Below are positions 26,555 through 36,251 of a stretch of DNA of 64,000 nt, one piece after another (within the stretch, counting starts at the first letter, position 1; the number at the start of each line of letters is the position of its first letter). Source of the stretch: Caldilinea sp. CFX5. Its GTDB lineage: Bacteria > Chloroflexota > Anaerolineae > Caldilineales > Caldilineaceae. Below the pieces are notes generated by a model. The model had not been told where the DNA came from. It ran no database searches and worked only from the letters and a program-made list of their open reading frames with translations. A program made the position numbers and the translations under genes. The stretch spans positions 62,001 to 126,000 of the forward strand of contig QWII01000016.1 of assembly GCA_021405325.1 (NCBI GenBank), in the 5' to 3' direction.

Positions 26555-27250
26555 ATGGCAGAAACAACGGAAACCTTAGAACGCGTTATGGTAATTGCGG
26601 CGCATCCTGACGATCCTGAATTTGGCTGCGGCGGCGCCATTGCCAAATGGGCGCAAGCCGGCAAGGCGATCACCTATGTGCTGCTCACAAGCGGCGACAA
26701 AGGCAGCAAAGATCCCAACATTCATCCTGGTCAACTGGCGACACAGCGCGAAACGGAGCAGCGCGCCGCAGCCAAAGTGCTAGGGGTGCAGCAGGTCATC
26801 TTTTTGCGTCATCCTGACGGTCTGCTGGAAAACAACCTCGATCTGCGCCGCCAACTGGCCGGTCTCATCCGCAAATTGAAACCCCACATTCTCGTTGCCA
26901 TTGACCCTTGGCGGCGCTATCAACTCCACCCGGATCATCGCGCCGCCGGTTTTGCTGCCTTGGACGGCTTCTGGGCGGCGCGTGAATGGCACCTCTTCCC
27001 CGAACAACTCGACGCTGACGAGGAGCCGTGGCGTATCAAAGAACTCTACCTCTTCTGGACCGACTATGCCGATTACTACGAAGACATCACCGCCACCATC
27101 GACCAACGCATTGCCGCCCTCGCCTGTCACGTCAGCCAAGTGGGCGCCGACCGCCAGAAACTCGACGAACGCATCCGCGAACGGGCCAAAAAGACCGGCG
27201 AGGAAGCGGGCTTCGCGTATGCCGAAGGGTTGAAGCGAATTACGTTTTAA
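26555..27250 (+). CDS. PIG-L family (LmbE-like) deacetylase
   Basis: A 231-residue zinc-dependent N-deacetylase. Metal motif AHPDD (residues 16-20, VIAAHPDDPEFGCGG) and a later His pair in YQLHPDHRAAGF are the family zinc ligands. AAAAGGAG ribosome site upstream. PIG-L enzymes deacetylate GlcNAc-linked molecules, for example in bacillithiol or mycothiol synthesis or glycan processing. No thiol-synthesis partner is nearby, so the substrate is open. Confidence 0.9.
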   Translation: MAETTETLERVMVIAAHPDDPEFGCGGAIAKWAQAGKAITYVLLTSGDKGSKDPNIHPGQLATQRETEQRAAAKVLGVQQVIFLRHPDGLLENNLDLRRQLAGLIRKLKPHILVAIDPWRRYQLHPDHRAAGFAALDGFWAAREWHLFPEQLDADEEPWRIKELYLFWTDYADYYEDITATIDQRIAALACHVSQVGADRQKLDERIRERAKKTGEEAGFAYAEGLKRITF

Positions 27251-27364
27251 GGAAGACAAGAAGACAACAAGACAAGAAGAGGGGAGACAAGAAGTCAGCA
27301 ATCAGAGATTGACGGCGCCGAGAACGAATACTATCCCCGCGCTTCTTGTCTTCCTGTCTTCTTA
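27251..27364. repeat. Inverted repeat of GAAGACAA units
   Basis: Purine-rich GGAAGACAAGAAGAC units (27251-27290) face pyrimidine-rich CTTCTTGTCTTCCTGTCTTC (27342-27361). A related GAAGACAAGAAGACAGAAGA stretch lies at 5169-5199, also between two co-directional genes. The transcript would fold into a long imperfect hairpin. Confidence 0.65.
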
Positions 27365-27388
27365 CCTAGAGTAGAAAGTGAAACCAAT

Positions 27389-28024
27389 ATGCATCTATAT
27401 CTCATCCGCCACGGGCAGAGCTATGTCAACCTGCCGGAGTGGTTGGGCAAAAACAGTGACGAGGCGTTGACCGAACTGGGGCAGCGTCAGGCGGCGGCAT
27501 TGGGGGCGTGGTTGCCGGATCATGTGCCGGCGCCGGCTGTACTCTATGCCAGCACCATGCGCCGGGCGCGCGAGACGGCGGAACAGGTGGCGCTGGCCTA
27601 TCATTGTCAGATTCGCTTTGATGACCGGCTACGTGAAGTGGGGAGCAACCGACTGGATCACACCCCCTGGAGCGAAGGGGAACTGCCGGCCAAGTATGCC
27701 GAATATTGGGCGACGGCGCGCCCCTTTGCGCCGGCAGCTCTGCCCAATGAGTTTAGCGAAACCTATATGCACTTCCGCACACGAGTGGGCCTCTTTGTCG
27801 AGGAGATCACCGATCGTCACCTCAATCAAGTGGTGATGGCGGTCTGTCATGGCGGTGTTATCGATGCAGTCTTTGACCATATTTTCAATGTCGGCCCCTG
27901 GCGACGCTGTGAAATCTGGACGCATAACACCGGGATCACCCACTATGAACTGGTCGCCCATGCCGGACGCGAGGTGTGGCGGTTGCATGGGCACAACCGT
28001 ACGGATCATCTCGCCGGGTTATAA
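27389..28024 (+). CDS. Histidine phosphatase (phosphoglycerate mutase-like) family protein
   Basis: A 211-residue branch-1 histidine phosphatase. The phospho-acceptor motif is [10 protein letters not shown] with His8. [12 protein letters not shown] supplies the second catalytic Arg region and [12 protein letters not shown] the later His. It may dephosphorylate small sugars or metabolites; the family is too broad for a substrate call. Its stop lies about 30 nt before the sulfatase start, so the two are probably co-transcribed. Confidence 0.9.
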   Translation: MHLYLIRHGQSYVNLPEWLGKNSDEALTELGQRQAAALGAWLPDHVPAPAVLYASTMRRARETAEQVALAYHCQIRFDDRLREVGSNRLDHTPWSEGELPAKYAEYWATARPFAPAALPNEFSETYMHFRTRVGLFVEEITDRHLNQVVMAVCHGGVIDAVFDHIFNVGPWRRCEIWTHNTGITHYELVAHAGREVWRLHGHNRTDHLAGL

Positions 28025-28054
28025 CAAATTGCAATGTTTGATGAGGTGAATACA

Positions 28055-29521
28055 ATGCCCGATCAGCCCAACCTTCTCGTCATTATGACCGATCAACAGA
28101 AGGCAACAGCCAGCCATCTCTATGGCAACCCCTTCTGTGAAACGCCTAACATGCAGCGCCTGGCCGATGAAGGCGTCCTCTATCACCATGCCTTTACGCC
28201 CCACCCTTTGTGTGTGCCGGCGCGCATCTCTTTCTGGACGGGGAAATATCCCCATCAACATGGCGGGCGGCGCAACGAAACGCTCATGCCCGCCGGCGCC
28301 GCTCACATCTGGCGGCTCTGGAAGGAGATGGGCTATACCACCGGTCTTATCGGCAAAAATCACTGCTTTGTCACGCCGGATGATCTGGCGCTCTTCGATG
28401 TCTACTGTGAAATCGCCCACGGCGGCCTGCCGCTCAACTCGACTACGAAGGGCATGGAGTGGTTTCGTCCGCCGGCCGGGATCAACGCAGCCCATGAGCT
28501 GCGGCGCACCATGACGCCGCAAAATCCCCGCTTTGCCTATGCCACCTCCGATTTTCCGCTGGAAGATTATTCGACCGGGTTGGTGGCCGGTCAGACGGTG
28601 CGCTTTTTAGAACAGCAGCGCGACCAGCCGTTCGCCCTGTGGGTCTCCTTCCCCGATCCCCATGAGCCGTGGGTCTGTCCGGCGCAGTACGCGGCCCTCT
28701 TTCCACCGGACAAAATCCAGTTGCCGCCCTGGCGCGCCGGGGAGTTTGACGGCGACGATGCCCCGGAACGCAATCGCGTTCTCTATCAAATGTTGGGGGT
28801 GCGTGAAGATAAAGTTGAAGATGTGTATGGCCTGCTGGCGGTCTACTACGGCATGGTGCGTTTTATCGATGATGGGCTGGGCCAGATTCTGGACGCCTTG
28901 GAACGGCTGGGCCTGCGCGAGAAGACCATTGTCGTCTTCTGTTCCGATCATGGCGACTTTATGGGCGAACATGCCATGCAATGCAAGGGTGGCGTCTTCT
29001 ATGATTGTCTGACCCGTGTGCCGCTCATCGTTTCCTGGCCGGGACAACTGCCTGCCGGCGTGCGTGATGAGAGCATGGCGAACTTGATCGATGTCGTGCC
29101 GACGCTCCTGGCCCTACAAGGGGTGACGATCCCCCGCACCATGCAAGGTCAACCCTTGCCCACCGTAACGCCCACAGCGCCACGCGACGCCACCTTTGCC
29201 GAATATGGCGCCGGCGGTCCACCTTTTCGCCTGACTGATCTGGCGCAGATGGCAAAACCGTGGGGGCGGCATACCTTGCTCCAATCGCTGCGCTGGCGCG
29301 AAGCCGAAGGTCGCCGCAAGATGGTGCGCACGCGCGACTGGAAATATGTCCACGATCCAATGGGTGACCAGGACGAGCTTTACGACATGGTCAATGACCC
29401 GTGGGAGTTGTCCAACGTGGTCAACGCGCCACAGCACCAGGCTATTGTCGCCGACCTGCGCCTGCGCCTCGCCGATTGGGCGATTGCAACCGAAGATGGG
29501 CAACCTGTGCCCTTGCCCTGA
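28055..29521 (+). CDS. Sulfatase (arylsulfatase family)
   Basis: A 488-residue alkaline-phosphatase-superfamily sulfatase. Metal Asp in LLVIMTDQQ and the formylglycine motif CVPAR (Cys53) are intact, which would require a sulfatase-maturing enzyme elsewhere in the genome. FCSDHGDFMGEH holds further metal ligands. No signal peptide is seen. Start ATG 28055 is chosen because GAGG lies 8 nt before it; ATG 28034 is an alternative. Substrate is probably a sulfated sugar or choline-sulfate-like compound. A 63-bp hairpin follows the gene. Confidence 0.92.
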   Translation: MPDQPNLLVIMTDQQKATASHLYGNPFCETPNMQRLADEGVLYHHAFTPHPLCVPARISFWTGKYPHQHGGRRNETLMPAGAAHIWRLWKEMGYTTGLIGKNHCFVTPDDLALFDVYCEIAHGGLPLNSTTKGMEWFRPPAGINAAHELRRTMTPQNPRFAYATSDFPLEDYSTGLVAGQTVRFLEQQRDQPFALWVSFPDPHEPWVCPAQYAALFPPDKIQLPPWRAGEFDGDDAPERNRVLYQMLGVREDKVEDVYGLLAVYYGMVRFIDDGLGQILDALERLGLREKTIVVFCSDHGDFMGEHAMQCKGGVFYDCLTRVPLIVSWPGQLPAGVRDESMANLIDVVPTLLALQGVTIPRTMQGQPLPTVTPTAPRDATFAEYGAGGPPFRLTDLAQMAKPWGRHTLLQSLRWREAEGRRKMVRTRDWKYVHDPMGDQDELYDMVNDPWELSNVVNAPQHQAIVADLRLRLADWAIATEDGQPVPLP

Positions 29522-29536
29522 TCTTCCCCCTCACGT

Positions 29537-29599
29537 GGCGTAGGCGCGCCCCGTGCCGGGGCGTTTGCGCGGTCGCCCCTCACGGGGCGCGCCTACGCC
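29537..29599. terminator. 19-bp perfect stem hairpin between convergent genes
   Basis: GGCGTAGGCGCGCCCCGTG and its exact reverse complement enclose a 25-nt loop, 16 nt after the sulfatase stop and 14 nt before the convergent stop at 29614. No U-run follows, so it may block both transcripts by structure alone or simply be a REP-like unit. Confidence 0.55.
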
Positions 29600-29613
29600 T
29601 CAACTCTGCGTCA

Positions 29614-31170
29614 TCACCTTTTGTGTGTGAGTGGCAGAAAGAGGCTATACGACGGGTTATAGACCGGATTGATCCGCATCTGCCCCGCTTGCCCTTGGTA
29701 GCGCCAACTGATAGTACCGCCGGTGTGAACAATCGTCTCGGTAAGCGGTGGTTCGTCGGGGCGACGGATGCGGGTGACAACGGCGGTCGTCCCTTTGGCA
29801 GCTAGGCCGCCGCCGGCGCGTACGCCATAGTCGCTGTTGGTGATCGTCTGCGTTGTGGTGACCACAAAGGTGTTGGTCACGGTGGCCCCCGGCGCCAGGG
29901 TCGCCACATGCCAATAGACCAGGTCACCGCTCTGTGTGCCGCCGGCAATGTAGTGCGCATGGAGCGGGATGGTGTCAGTGATCAGCAAGTTGGTCAGCGT
30001 GGTGGTCGTGTGATTGGTAACAGCTAGGTCATAGCGGATCAGCTCATTGACAATGGCCTGCGGCGGCCCTTGTTTGCGCATGATCAAGCCGCTGCCGGAT
30101 GGTATTACCGCCCCCCGCCGGAGCCGATAGACCAACTCCCCCCGTTGAAAGGGTTCGATGGTTAAGGGAAAGCGCCACTGCACTTCTGTCCCCGCGCTGG
30201 TCTGCTCCATTGTCACCAAAGCATCGCTGGTCGTTCGCAAACTATCGGGCAGCCAGGTCAATTGTGTCGGCAGTAAATTGACGACCTGGACATCGGTCAA
30301 GGAGTAAGGGCCATTTTGGTAGCTGATGGTGTAGGTGATCTCGCCGCCGTCGGTGATGGGCGTTTGCGGGTCATTGGTCAGGCGCACCCACTGTATGCCC
30401 GGTGTCGGCATGGCGGTCGGGGTGGGTGAGGGGAGGGGTGTTGGCGTTGCGGTCGGCAGCGGCAAGGGCGTTGCCGTAGCGGTGGCAGACGGGATCGGCG
30501 TGGGCGCCTGCCACTCGATCACCAACTGGGGACGTTTCCCCGGCTGTGCCTCGCACTCCGCCGGCTTACAATCCTTGCTCCAAAAAGCGCGCTCGCGTTG
30601 GGCGCCGCTTTCGTCTCCGGTCAGAAGCAAACTTATCGTTTGACCACGCGCCGGGTCGGCCAGCCAGTGCTGCACCAGATCGCGCAGATCCCAGTGATAC
30701 CAGCCGGCTTGGGCGCCCACAGTCGTCGTCACTGCCCCTTCGCTTAGCCGCGTCAACTGTTCATGTTGCTGCCAGGTGATCGTCTCGTTCCACTGGCCGG
30801 TCAGCCGGCTGATTTGGAGCGCCATCGGCGTGTCATTGGCCGGCATCGCGCGCGCTAGATAGAGCGACAGGTGGGCCGTGGTAATTGTGCTATTCGCCGG
30901 CAGGGCAGTCAAGTCAAACTGCAAAAGCGCCCGCTCTTTGCCATAGCTATCCACTTGGTTGTAACCGACCCAAAAGACGCGCAGGTCTGCCGGTTGGCTC
31001 TGTGTCGGTCGTCCGGCCGCGACATAGGTATCGGCCACCGGTTGCAGCGGTGCAGTTTGGGAAAAAAGCTGCGTAAATGAGAGCAAGGCCAGCGCTATGC
31101 TACCGAGCGCTACCCCAAAGCGTGTGTTGGTCCGGTTGTAAAGAGAGCATAAAGCCAATAAGGGTATCAT
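29614..31170 (-). CDS. Secreted DNRLRE/DUF11-like repeat protein with FLPL C-terminus
   Basis: A 518-residue exported protein. A hydrophobic N-terminal segment (RFGVALGSIALALLSF) is followed by a DNRLRE-type domain (VADTYVAAG, LLQFDLTALPANSTITTAHLSLY). Then comes a Thr/Pro linker of TPT repeats, and one or two DUF11-like domains (ISYQNGPYSLTDVQVVNLLP; DLAVTNHTTTTLTNLLITDT). It ends SYSLFLPLTHKR. ATG 31170 begins 1 nt after the upstream stop; an upstream ATG at 31224 would overlap that gene by 53 nt. It closes a four-gene block with FHA and PP2C-like genes. Probably a surface adhesin-like protein. Confidence 0.8.
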   Translation of the reverse strand: MIPLLALCSLYNRTNTRFGVALGSIALALLSFTQLFSQTAPLQPVADTYVAAGRPTQSQPADLRVFWVGYNQVDSYGKERALLQFDLTALPANSTITTAHLSLYLARAMPANDTPMALQISRLTGQWNETITWQQHEQLTRLSEGAVTTTVGAQAGWYHWDLRDLVQHWLADPARGQTISLLLTGDESGAQRERAFWSKDCKPAECEAQPGKRPQLVIEWQAPTPIPSATATATPLPLPTATPTPLPSPTPTAMPTPGIQWVRLTNDPQTPITDGGEITYTISYQNGPYSLTDVQVVNLLPTQLTWLPDSLRTTSDALVTMEQTSAGTEVQWRFPLTIEPFQRGELVYRLRRGAVIPSGSGLIMRKQGPPQAIVNELIRYDLAVTNHTTTTLTNLLITDTIPLHAHYIAGGTQSGDLVYWHVATLAPGATVTNTFVVTTTQTITNSDYGVRAGGGLAAKGTTAVVTRIRRPDEPPLTETIVHTGGTISWRYQGQAGQMRINPVYNPSYSLFLPLTHKR

Positions 31171-31171
31171 C

Positions 31172-33175
31172 TTAACAAGTCTCACGATCCGGGTTGCACC
31201 TGGGCGCCTGATCCGGCCCAGCAAAATAGAAGGTGCGCTCCGGGCTGAGTAAGGTTAGACGGGAATAAGGCTCAACTGTCACCAACAGGACGCCCCATTG
31301 GTAAGCCCCCGGTTGAATGATGCCGGCCTCGTGGAGACCGCGCAATTGCACCGTCAGCGTTGCGCTCTGATCCGGCGGCGCAATCCCTAAGCCGTCGGCT
31401 AACGGCGTCTGGCCTGGGCGCCAAACAATCACCTCATAGGCTTGACCGGCCGGCAACGGCGTTTGACCTTGCCAGGCAAAGGTGAGCAGGTCGCTGCTGC
31501 TGGTCTGCTCCGGCGGCGCCAGTAGGGTGACACTGTCAACGACGGCAGGCCCCGCAAGCGCCGATTGCGCCGATTGCGCCGGCGTATTCCCCACTTCCGT
31601 CGATATTGCTGTAGCCGCTGTTGCTGAAGTGGGTAGCGTTGGCGTGGCGGTCGGTGGAACCGTTGGGGTTGCGGTTGCGCCGATGATGGTCGTAGCAGTG
31701 GGCAACGCGGGCGTGTTGGTCGCTTGGCGGGTGGTTGGTGTTGGCGACGGCGGCGGCGCTTGCGTTGGCGTCGCCGTGGGCATAGCTGTATTGGTGGGTG
31801 TGGCCGCAATGGGCAAGAGCGCCAACGGCGACATCGTTGGCGTTGCTGGCGCCACAGTTGCATTGAGCGCGACAACGGGCACACCGGGGGCAGGCGTTGG
31901 TTGGAGTAGTTTTGTCCGCGCTTGCCGCTCTACTTGGGGGCGCGCCACCTGGGGTTGCTCCCCCTGGGCGACCGGGGCGTCGTCGGCGCTGCGTACCAGG
32001 GCCGGCGACGCTTCTTGGGGGACTTGTTCGAGCGAGGCGCTGGCCAGTTGGATGGCTGTTGGCGTGGGTTGCTGCAACAGGATATCAGCGGCCACAACCG
32101 GCACCAAAGCTGCGGCAGCGGGCGTACTCTCGATCACCGGCACAACGACCGCAGGGGGCGCACTATCGACCGCCGGATTGACTTGTGGCAGTTGCCCAGC
32201 AACATTGACATCCACATTCACCTGCACCGAAGTGCGGGCGCCAGGGGTGGCGACAGCATTGTTGTTCTCCAGGGCGGCAGCCGTATCATAGAGAATGGGC
32301 GGCAAGTCGTGTACAGGTGTGGCGCCCCGTTGGAGGGTGAGCCATTGTTCGAGTTGCTGGTTGACAAAAATCACACCCTGCATGGCCGCTGTTACACAAA
32401 AGAAGATGAAGAAGACCAGCGCTACCTGTTTGACGGTTTGCATCGCCCGATCAACGTGCCAATGCAAGGCAATCACACCGGGGGTTTGGCCTGTTCGATG
32501 CAAGGTTGTGTCGGCCAGATGGGTCGCCAGCCGCTCTGGTCGTCGAGTGTAGATCAGCGCCGGTTTGATCGTGGCCAGGGGCAATTCCGTGGAGCAGAAG
32601 ATCACACTATCGCCCGGCGCCAGCAGAAAGCGATCCGTGATAAGATAGGCGTGGGGCGTTTGCGCTTCGGCAAAGAGGGCGGCGGCGGTCGGCAGTTGGT
32701 AGTCGAGTTGCAGTTGCAGCGTTTGCCCCAAATAGGCCGCACGCGTGCGCTCGGCCTGGAGCAGCACCGCCACCTTTTCATTACGGATGATATAGGCGCC
32801 CATCGCGCCGACGCAGGTGAGGTAGAGCGTGTTTTTCACCAAGACGCCGGCAATGATCCGGGCGCCCTGTTGTTCGTTATACAGGACCACATTGGCCTGC
32901 CGGAGCGCTTCCACCAGCCGTCGCACCACCGGCAACGCCGTCTCTTGCTGCATGATCCGGCGGATCAAGCGCAATGCTTGATGGCTGCTTGGCGCCACCG
33001 GTGGTTCGCCGTCAGCCGGAATTGTCGCTCCGGTGTCATCAACGGCTTCTGCCAATAGCAGTACGTGGGCGACATCAAATAATTCGGCCTGTGCTGGGCG
33101 AATGGAAAAGGCGCTAAAGGCCAAGCGCGACTCCGGCTGACTGGGCGCCGTGCGCACGAAATAGTGAGGATTCAT
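31172..33175 (-). CDS. PP2C-like pseudo-phosphatase with TM segment and Thr/Pro-rich exodomain
   Basis: A 667-residue protein. Residues ~20-240 follow a PP2C-like pattern (EALRQANVVLYNEQQGARII, VLVKNTLYLTCVGAMGAYII, LLAPGDSVIFCS). The metal motifs DGMGG and GDSRAYL are replaced by AVDDTG and GAMGAYI, so it is probably catalytically dead. A TM helix spans ~250-271. The outer part is Ala/Val/Pro/Thr-rich (to ~530) and ends in a beta domain (APPEQTSSSDLLTFAWQG). Topology suggests an inside sensor/scaffold and an outside stalk. It is 10 nt after the FHA gene, so the two may act together. Confidence 0.65.
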   Translation of the reverse strand: MNPHYFVRTAPSQPESRLAFSAFSIRPAQAELFDVAHVLLLAEAVDDTGATIPADGEPPVAPSSHQALRLIRRIMQQETALPVVRRLVEALRQANVVLYNEQQGARIIAGVLVKNTLYLTCVGAMGAYIIRNEKVAVLLQAERTRAAYLGQTLQLQLDYQLPTAAALFAEAQTPHAYLITDRFLLAPGDSVIFCSTELPLATIKPALIYTRRPERLATHLADTTLHRTGQTPGVIALHWHVDRAMQTVKQVALVFFIFFCVTAAMQGVIFVNQQLEQWLTLQRGATPVHDLPPILYDTAAALENNNAVATPGARTSVQVNVDVNVAGQLPQVNPAVDSAPPAVVVPVIESTPAAAALVPVVAADILLQQPTPTAIQLASASLEQVPQEASPALVRSADDAPVAQGEQPQVARPQVERQARTKLLQPTPAPGVPVVALNATVAPATPTMSPLALLPIAATPTNTAMPTATPTQAPPPSPTPTTRQATNTPALPTATTIIGATATPTVPPTATPTLPTSATAATAISTEVGNTPAQSAQSALAGPAVVDSVTLLAPPEQTSSSDLLTFAWQGQTPLPAGQAYEVIVWRPGQTPLADGLGIAPPDQSATLTVQLRGLHEAGIIQPGAYQWGVLLVTVEPYSRLTLLSPERTFYFAGPDQAPRCNPDRETC

Positions 33176-33185
33176 TCCCTACCTG

Positions 33186-33734
33186 CTACCTGCCCCGATT
33201 GGCGACAAAAATGTATTCCACGGCGCCCAACGTAATCCGCGTCCCGGTCGTTAGACGACATCCTTCGGGCGGCACCGGCGCCCGATCCACCAATGTGTTG
33301 TTAAAACGGGCGCGATCAAAAATCATGAATTGGCCATTTTGCTGCTGAATCACACAATGTTCTTCATCAATCGACAAGCTGCTCAATAGTTCAAACGCCA
33401 TGTCGCCTTTGCCGGCCCCGCCGCCTACATCATTGCCCAACCGGGTGGTTGCCGTATAGAGCGGAATCAGATAAGGCAACCAGGCTTCGTTTCCGCGCGC
33501 CAGCAGCAAGAGCGCCTTGGCTGGTTGGTACAACTGAGGCAGGGCGGCGCCTTCCATACGCGAAGGTGTTTGTTGCTCCTGCGGTAAGGTGCTACGTAAG
33601 ACTGGGCGACCGCGGCCACCCGGCGCATGTAGGGCATGATGGCGCAACAACAGCAACGTTGTGAGCGCGGTGATCAACAACGCAACGCCATAGGTTTCCA
33701 GAGAAGGCATGAAGGTCGCATAGAGCCAATGCAT
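33186..33734 (-). CDS. Membrane-anchored FHA domain protein
   Basis: A 182-residue protein. One N-terminal TM helix (ETYGVALLITALTTLLLL) is followed by a short linker and a forkhead-associated domain: TRLGNDVGGG, SIDEEHCVIQQQNGQFMIFD and FNNTLVD, with C-terminal GTRITLGAVEYIFV. FHA domains bind phosphothreonine peptides. The RLG and EEH residues fit the binding loops, although the usual S-x-x-H is EEHC. It begins 3 nt after the SdrD_B gene stop and ends 10 nt before the PP2C-like gene, so translation is coupled. No Ser/Thr kinase is in the window. Confidence 0.8.
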   Translation of the reverse strand: MHWLYATFMPSLETYGVALLITALTTLLLLRHHALHAPGGRGRPVLRSTLPQEQQTPSRMEGAALPQLYQPAKALLLLARGNEAWLPYLIPLYTATTRLGNDVGGGAGKGDMAFELLSSLSIDEEHCVIQQQNGQFMIFDRARFNNTLVDRAPVPPEGCRLTTGTRITLGAVEYIFVANRGR

Positions 33735-33737
33735 ACG

Positions 33738-36143
33738 TTACCTCAGGGTTAAGGGCAAAAATTGCGCCGTCCGCGTTATGCCAAACGGCCCGCGCGGCGT
33801 CTCGGCGCCATCCGCCGTGGCTTCGATCAACCAAAGCTGAAGTTGCTCCAACGGCGTGGCATAGACCGGGTTGTAGGGGATCGTGACACGATAGAAGCCG
33901 CCGGTGCTGCCCTGGCCGGCAATGATCTCACGGGTTAGCATTTTGGCGTCCGTCCCCTCCGCCGCTGTCCCGCCGGCCAGATAGTAGCCGATGGTCTCAT
34001 GTTCACTGGTCGTCTCCCACTGGATGACCAATTGGCCGGATTGAAAGGTGGCCTGGAAGCTGCTCAAGGCAATCGCCTTGGGTTGAAAATACATGCCGGC
34101 ATCCCAGTGCTGTCCATGCTCGCCACTGTTCAACGACAGTAATGGCGTGCGCCCAGTCGGCGGATCGACATCACTGTCCCGTTCGTCATTGATCCCTTGA
34201 TCTGCAAGCGTCGGCACATGACCTTTGTAGGAAAGAAAGGCCAGACGATAACGACCGGGCGCCAGATTGGCGATCTGGTAGCGCCCTTGGGCATCGGTGA
34301 CGGTGCTATGGCGCACCTGCCCTTGCTCATCATAGAGCTTGACCGCAACCGCCGCAATAGGCTGTTCCTGGCTATCTTGCAGACCGTTGCGATTCTGATC
34401 CTCCCAAACGCGCCCCGATACGGTCGTCGGCGCTGCCAGGCTGTTATCGGCTGCCGGGAGATAGAGACCACTGTCGCGCACAGTCACCGCACCCGGCAAC
34501 AAGAGGAGGGGCGCTGTACGACCGCTCGCTGGGTAAAAGTCATTGGCGCGCGCGCCGTCGCCCCGTCCCTGCGGACTGATGGCATAGCCAGCCGGCCAGT
34601 GGATCGCCAGCAGATAGTTATCGGCGGGCAGATTGGCAAAGCGATAATTGCCGGCATCATCGGTCATGGTGCTGGCGATCCACTGGCGCGTGCTGGTGAG
34701 CAGATCGACTCGGACACCAGGGACGCCCCCTTCGGCGCCCTCTTGTTGCCCGTTGCGATTTTGATCTAACCAGGTGCGGCCACGGAACAGGCCGGTGGCG
34801 TTGGCTTGGTAGAGACCAATGCGCCAACTCCCGTCGTAAGCGCCCGGCGCCAGGGTGATCGGGCCGGTGCGTGCGTTGGCCGACGCCATTGGCTGGTTCT
34901 CGCTTGCACTCCCACTCCCTTGACCGACAACCGTCATGGCATAGGTAGTCGGCGCCGTAAAGCTTAACTGGTAGACGCCGGCCGGGAGATGCAGAAAGTG
35001 ATAGCCGCCACTGTGATCGCTATTAGTCGTTGCCACAACGCTCCCACTCTGATTCAGCAAGGTGATAACAATCCCGCCCATTCCCTCTTCGCTTTGCTCT
35101 TGTCGCCCATTCTGATTCCGGTCATACCACACTTGTCCACCCAAGCCGCCGCTCTGTTGCTGGGGCAGCCAGAGACCGACATCCATGGCAGCGTGATCAA
35201 CGCCCGGCGTCACTGTGATCGGTGCTGAACGGGCGACGCTGGCTGTCACCCGCACTGCATCGCTATCGAAGCTGTCATCACCTTGGTCGGCAGCGGTAAA
35301 GGTGTAACCGGGAGGGGTCGTAAATTCCATAAAGTACCTTCCCGCCAACACATTCGCAAAGGAATAGTGACCGTCGCCGTCACTCCGCGTTGTAGCAATG
35401 GGCGCCCCGCTGTCGGCATTATACAGGGTGATAAAGAGACCCGGTACACCCGTTGCTCTGCCTTGCGCCTGACTATGGATCTCGCTGCTATCCTGAATGC
35501 CATCTTGATCGAGATCAAACCAGACAAAATCACCTAACGTTGCACCCTGTGCGTGAACCGTCTCGGCGGCGTCCAGGTAATTGGAGATGCCATCGCCGTC
35601 GTCATCACGGGCGGCGTTATTGCTCACTTCCGCCAACGTCGGTAGCCCATCTTCATCATCATCTCCATCCATATAATCAGCACGGCCATCGTGATCAGAA
35701 TCGTGACAAACGCCTTGTGGGCATTCCTGGGCATCAGGTAGAGTGTCATTATCACTATCGCCAGCCGGACCAGCGCTGTCAACCGGGTCCAGATAAGCCG
35801 GAATGCCGTCACCATCGCGGTCATCATCCGTTGGATCGCCATTCTGATTCACATCTTCTTGCGCCGTTGGCGTCGCATCGGCATCATCATCAGGATCCAG
35901 ATAATCAGGGATGCCATCCTGATCGGTATCATCATTGGTAAGATCCCCGTCACTGTTGCGATCTTCCTGCCTGTCAGGCACCAGATCCCCATCCTGGTCT
36001 GATGGGAATTGACCGACGGTGTGCGGCTCTCCTCCATAGGCAGCGACGACATGAAGCGGTTTTAGCGATGGGAAGAGCAGCCAACAAAGACAACCGACTA
36101 TGGTAATTTGCAGCAAGCGCTTGCGTTGTGTAAACATAATCAT
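33738..36143 (-). CDS. Surface protein with Ca-binding repeats, SdrD_B-like domains and FLPL C-terminus
   Basis: A ~801-residue exported protein. After a signal segment (LLQITIVGCLCWLLFP) come thrombospondin-type-3-like DxDxDG repeats (DQDGDLVPDRQED to GDGISNYLD). Four SdrD_B-type domains follow, each opening like GDFVWFDLDQDGIQDSSE or GRVWEDQNRNGLQDSQE. A ~110-residue domain (IALSSFQATF to EATADG) and the terminal motif AQFLPLTLR close the protein. The domain set points to a rigid calcium-stabilised surface stalk. Start ATG 36143 is chosen ahead of 36230. First gene of the tightly packed four-gene block. Confidence 0.82.
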   Translation of the reverse strand: MIMFTQRKRLLQITIVGCLCWLLFPSLKPLHVVAAYGGEPHTVGQFPSDQDGDLVPDRQEDRNSDGDLTNDDTDQDGIPDYLDPDDDADATPTAQEDVNQNGDPTDDDRDGDGIPAYLDPVDSAGPAGDSDNDTLPDAQECPQGVCHDSDHDGRADYMDGDDDEDGLPTLAEVSNNAARDDDGDGISNYLDAAETVHAQGATLGDFVWFDLDQDGIQDSSEIHSQAQGRATGVPGLFITLYNADSGAPIATTRSDGDGHYSFANVLAGRYFMEFTTPPGYTFTAADQGDDSFDSDAVRVTASVARSAPITVTPGVDHAAMDVGLWLPQQQSGGLGGQVWYDRNQNGRQEQSEEGMGGIVITLLNQSGSVVATTNSDHSGGYHFLHLPAGVYQLSFTAPTTYAMTVVGQGSGSASENQPMASANARTGPITLAPGAYDGSWRIGLYQANATGLFRGRTWLDQNRNGQQEGAEGGVPGVRVDLLTSTRQWIASTMTDDAGNYRFANLPADNYLLAIHWPAGYAISPQGRGDGARANDFYPASGRTAPLLLLPGAVTVRDSGLYLPAADNSLAAPTTVSGRVWEDQNRNGLQDSQEQPIAAVAVKLYDEQGQVRHSTVTDAQGRYQIANLAPGRYRLAFLSYKGHVPTLADQGINDERDSDVDPPTGRTPLLSLNSGEHGQHWDAGMYFQPKAIALSSFQATFQSGQLVIQWETTSEHETIGYYLAGGTAAEGTDAKMLTREIIAGQGSTGGFYRVTIPYNPVYATPLEQLQLWLIEATADGAETPRGPFGITRTAQFLPLTLR

Positions 36144-36251
36144 TGACCACCAGGGAATGCTATCTTCAACATTTGTCGTAAGAGTAGCCTGTATAGCATA
36201 ACTTAAGATTTTCTTACGATCAATCATCAAAAATGCTTAGACTTGCAAAAC

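Noticed and set aside
31922..33058. 378-residue plus-strand frame opposite the PP2C-like gene
   Set aside because: Composition is that of antisense to a Pro/Thr/Ala-rich protein; no motif, while the minus strand fits an operon with tight spacing.
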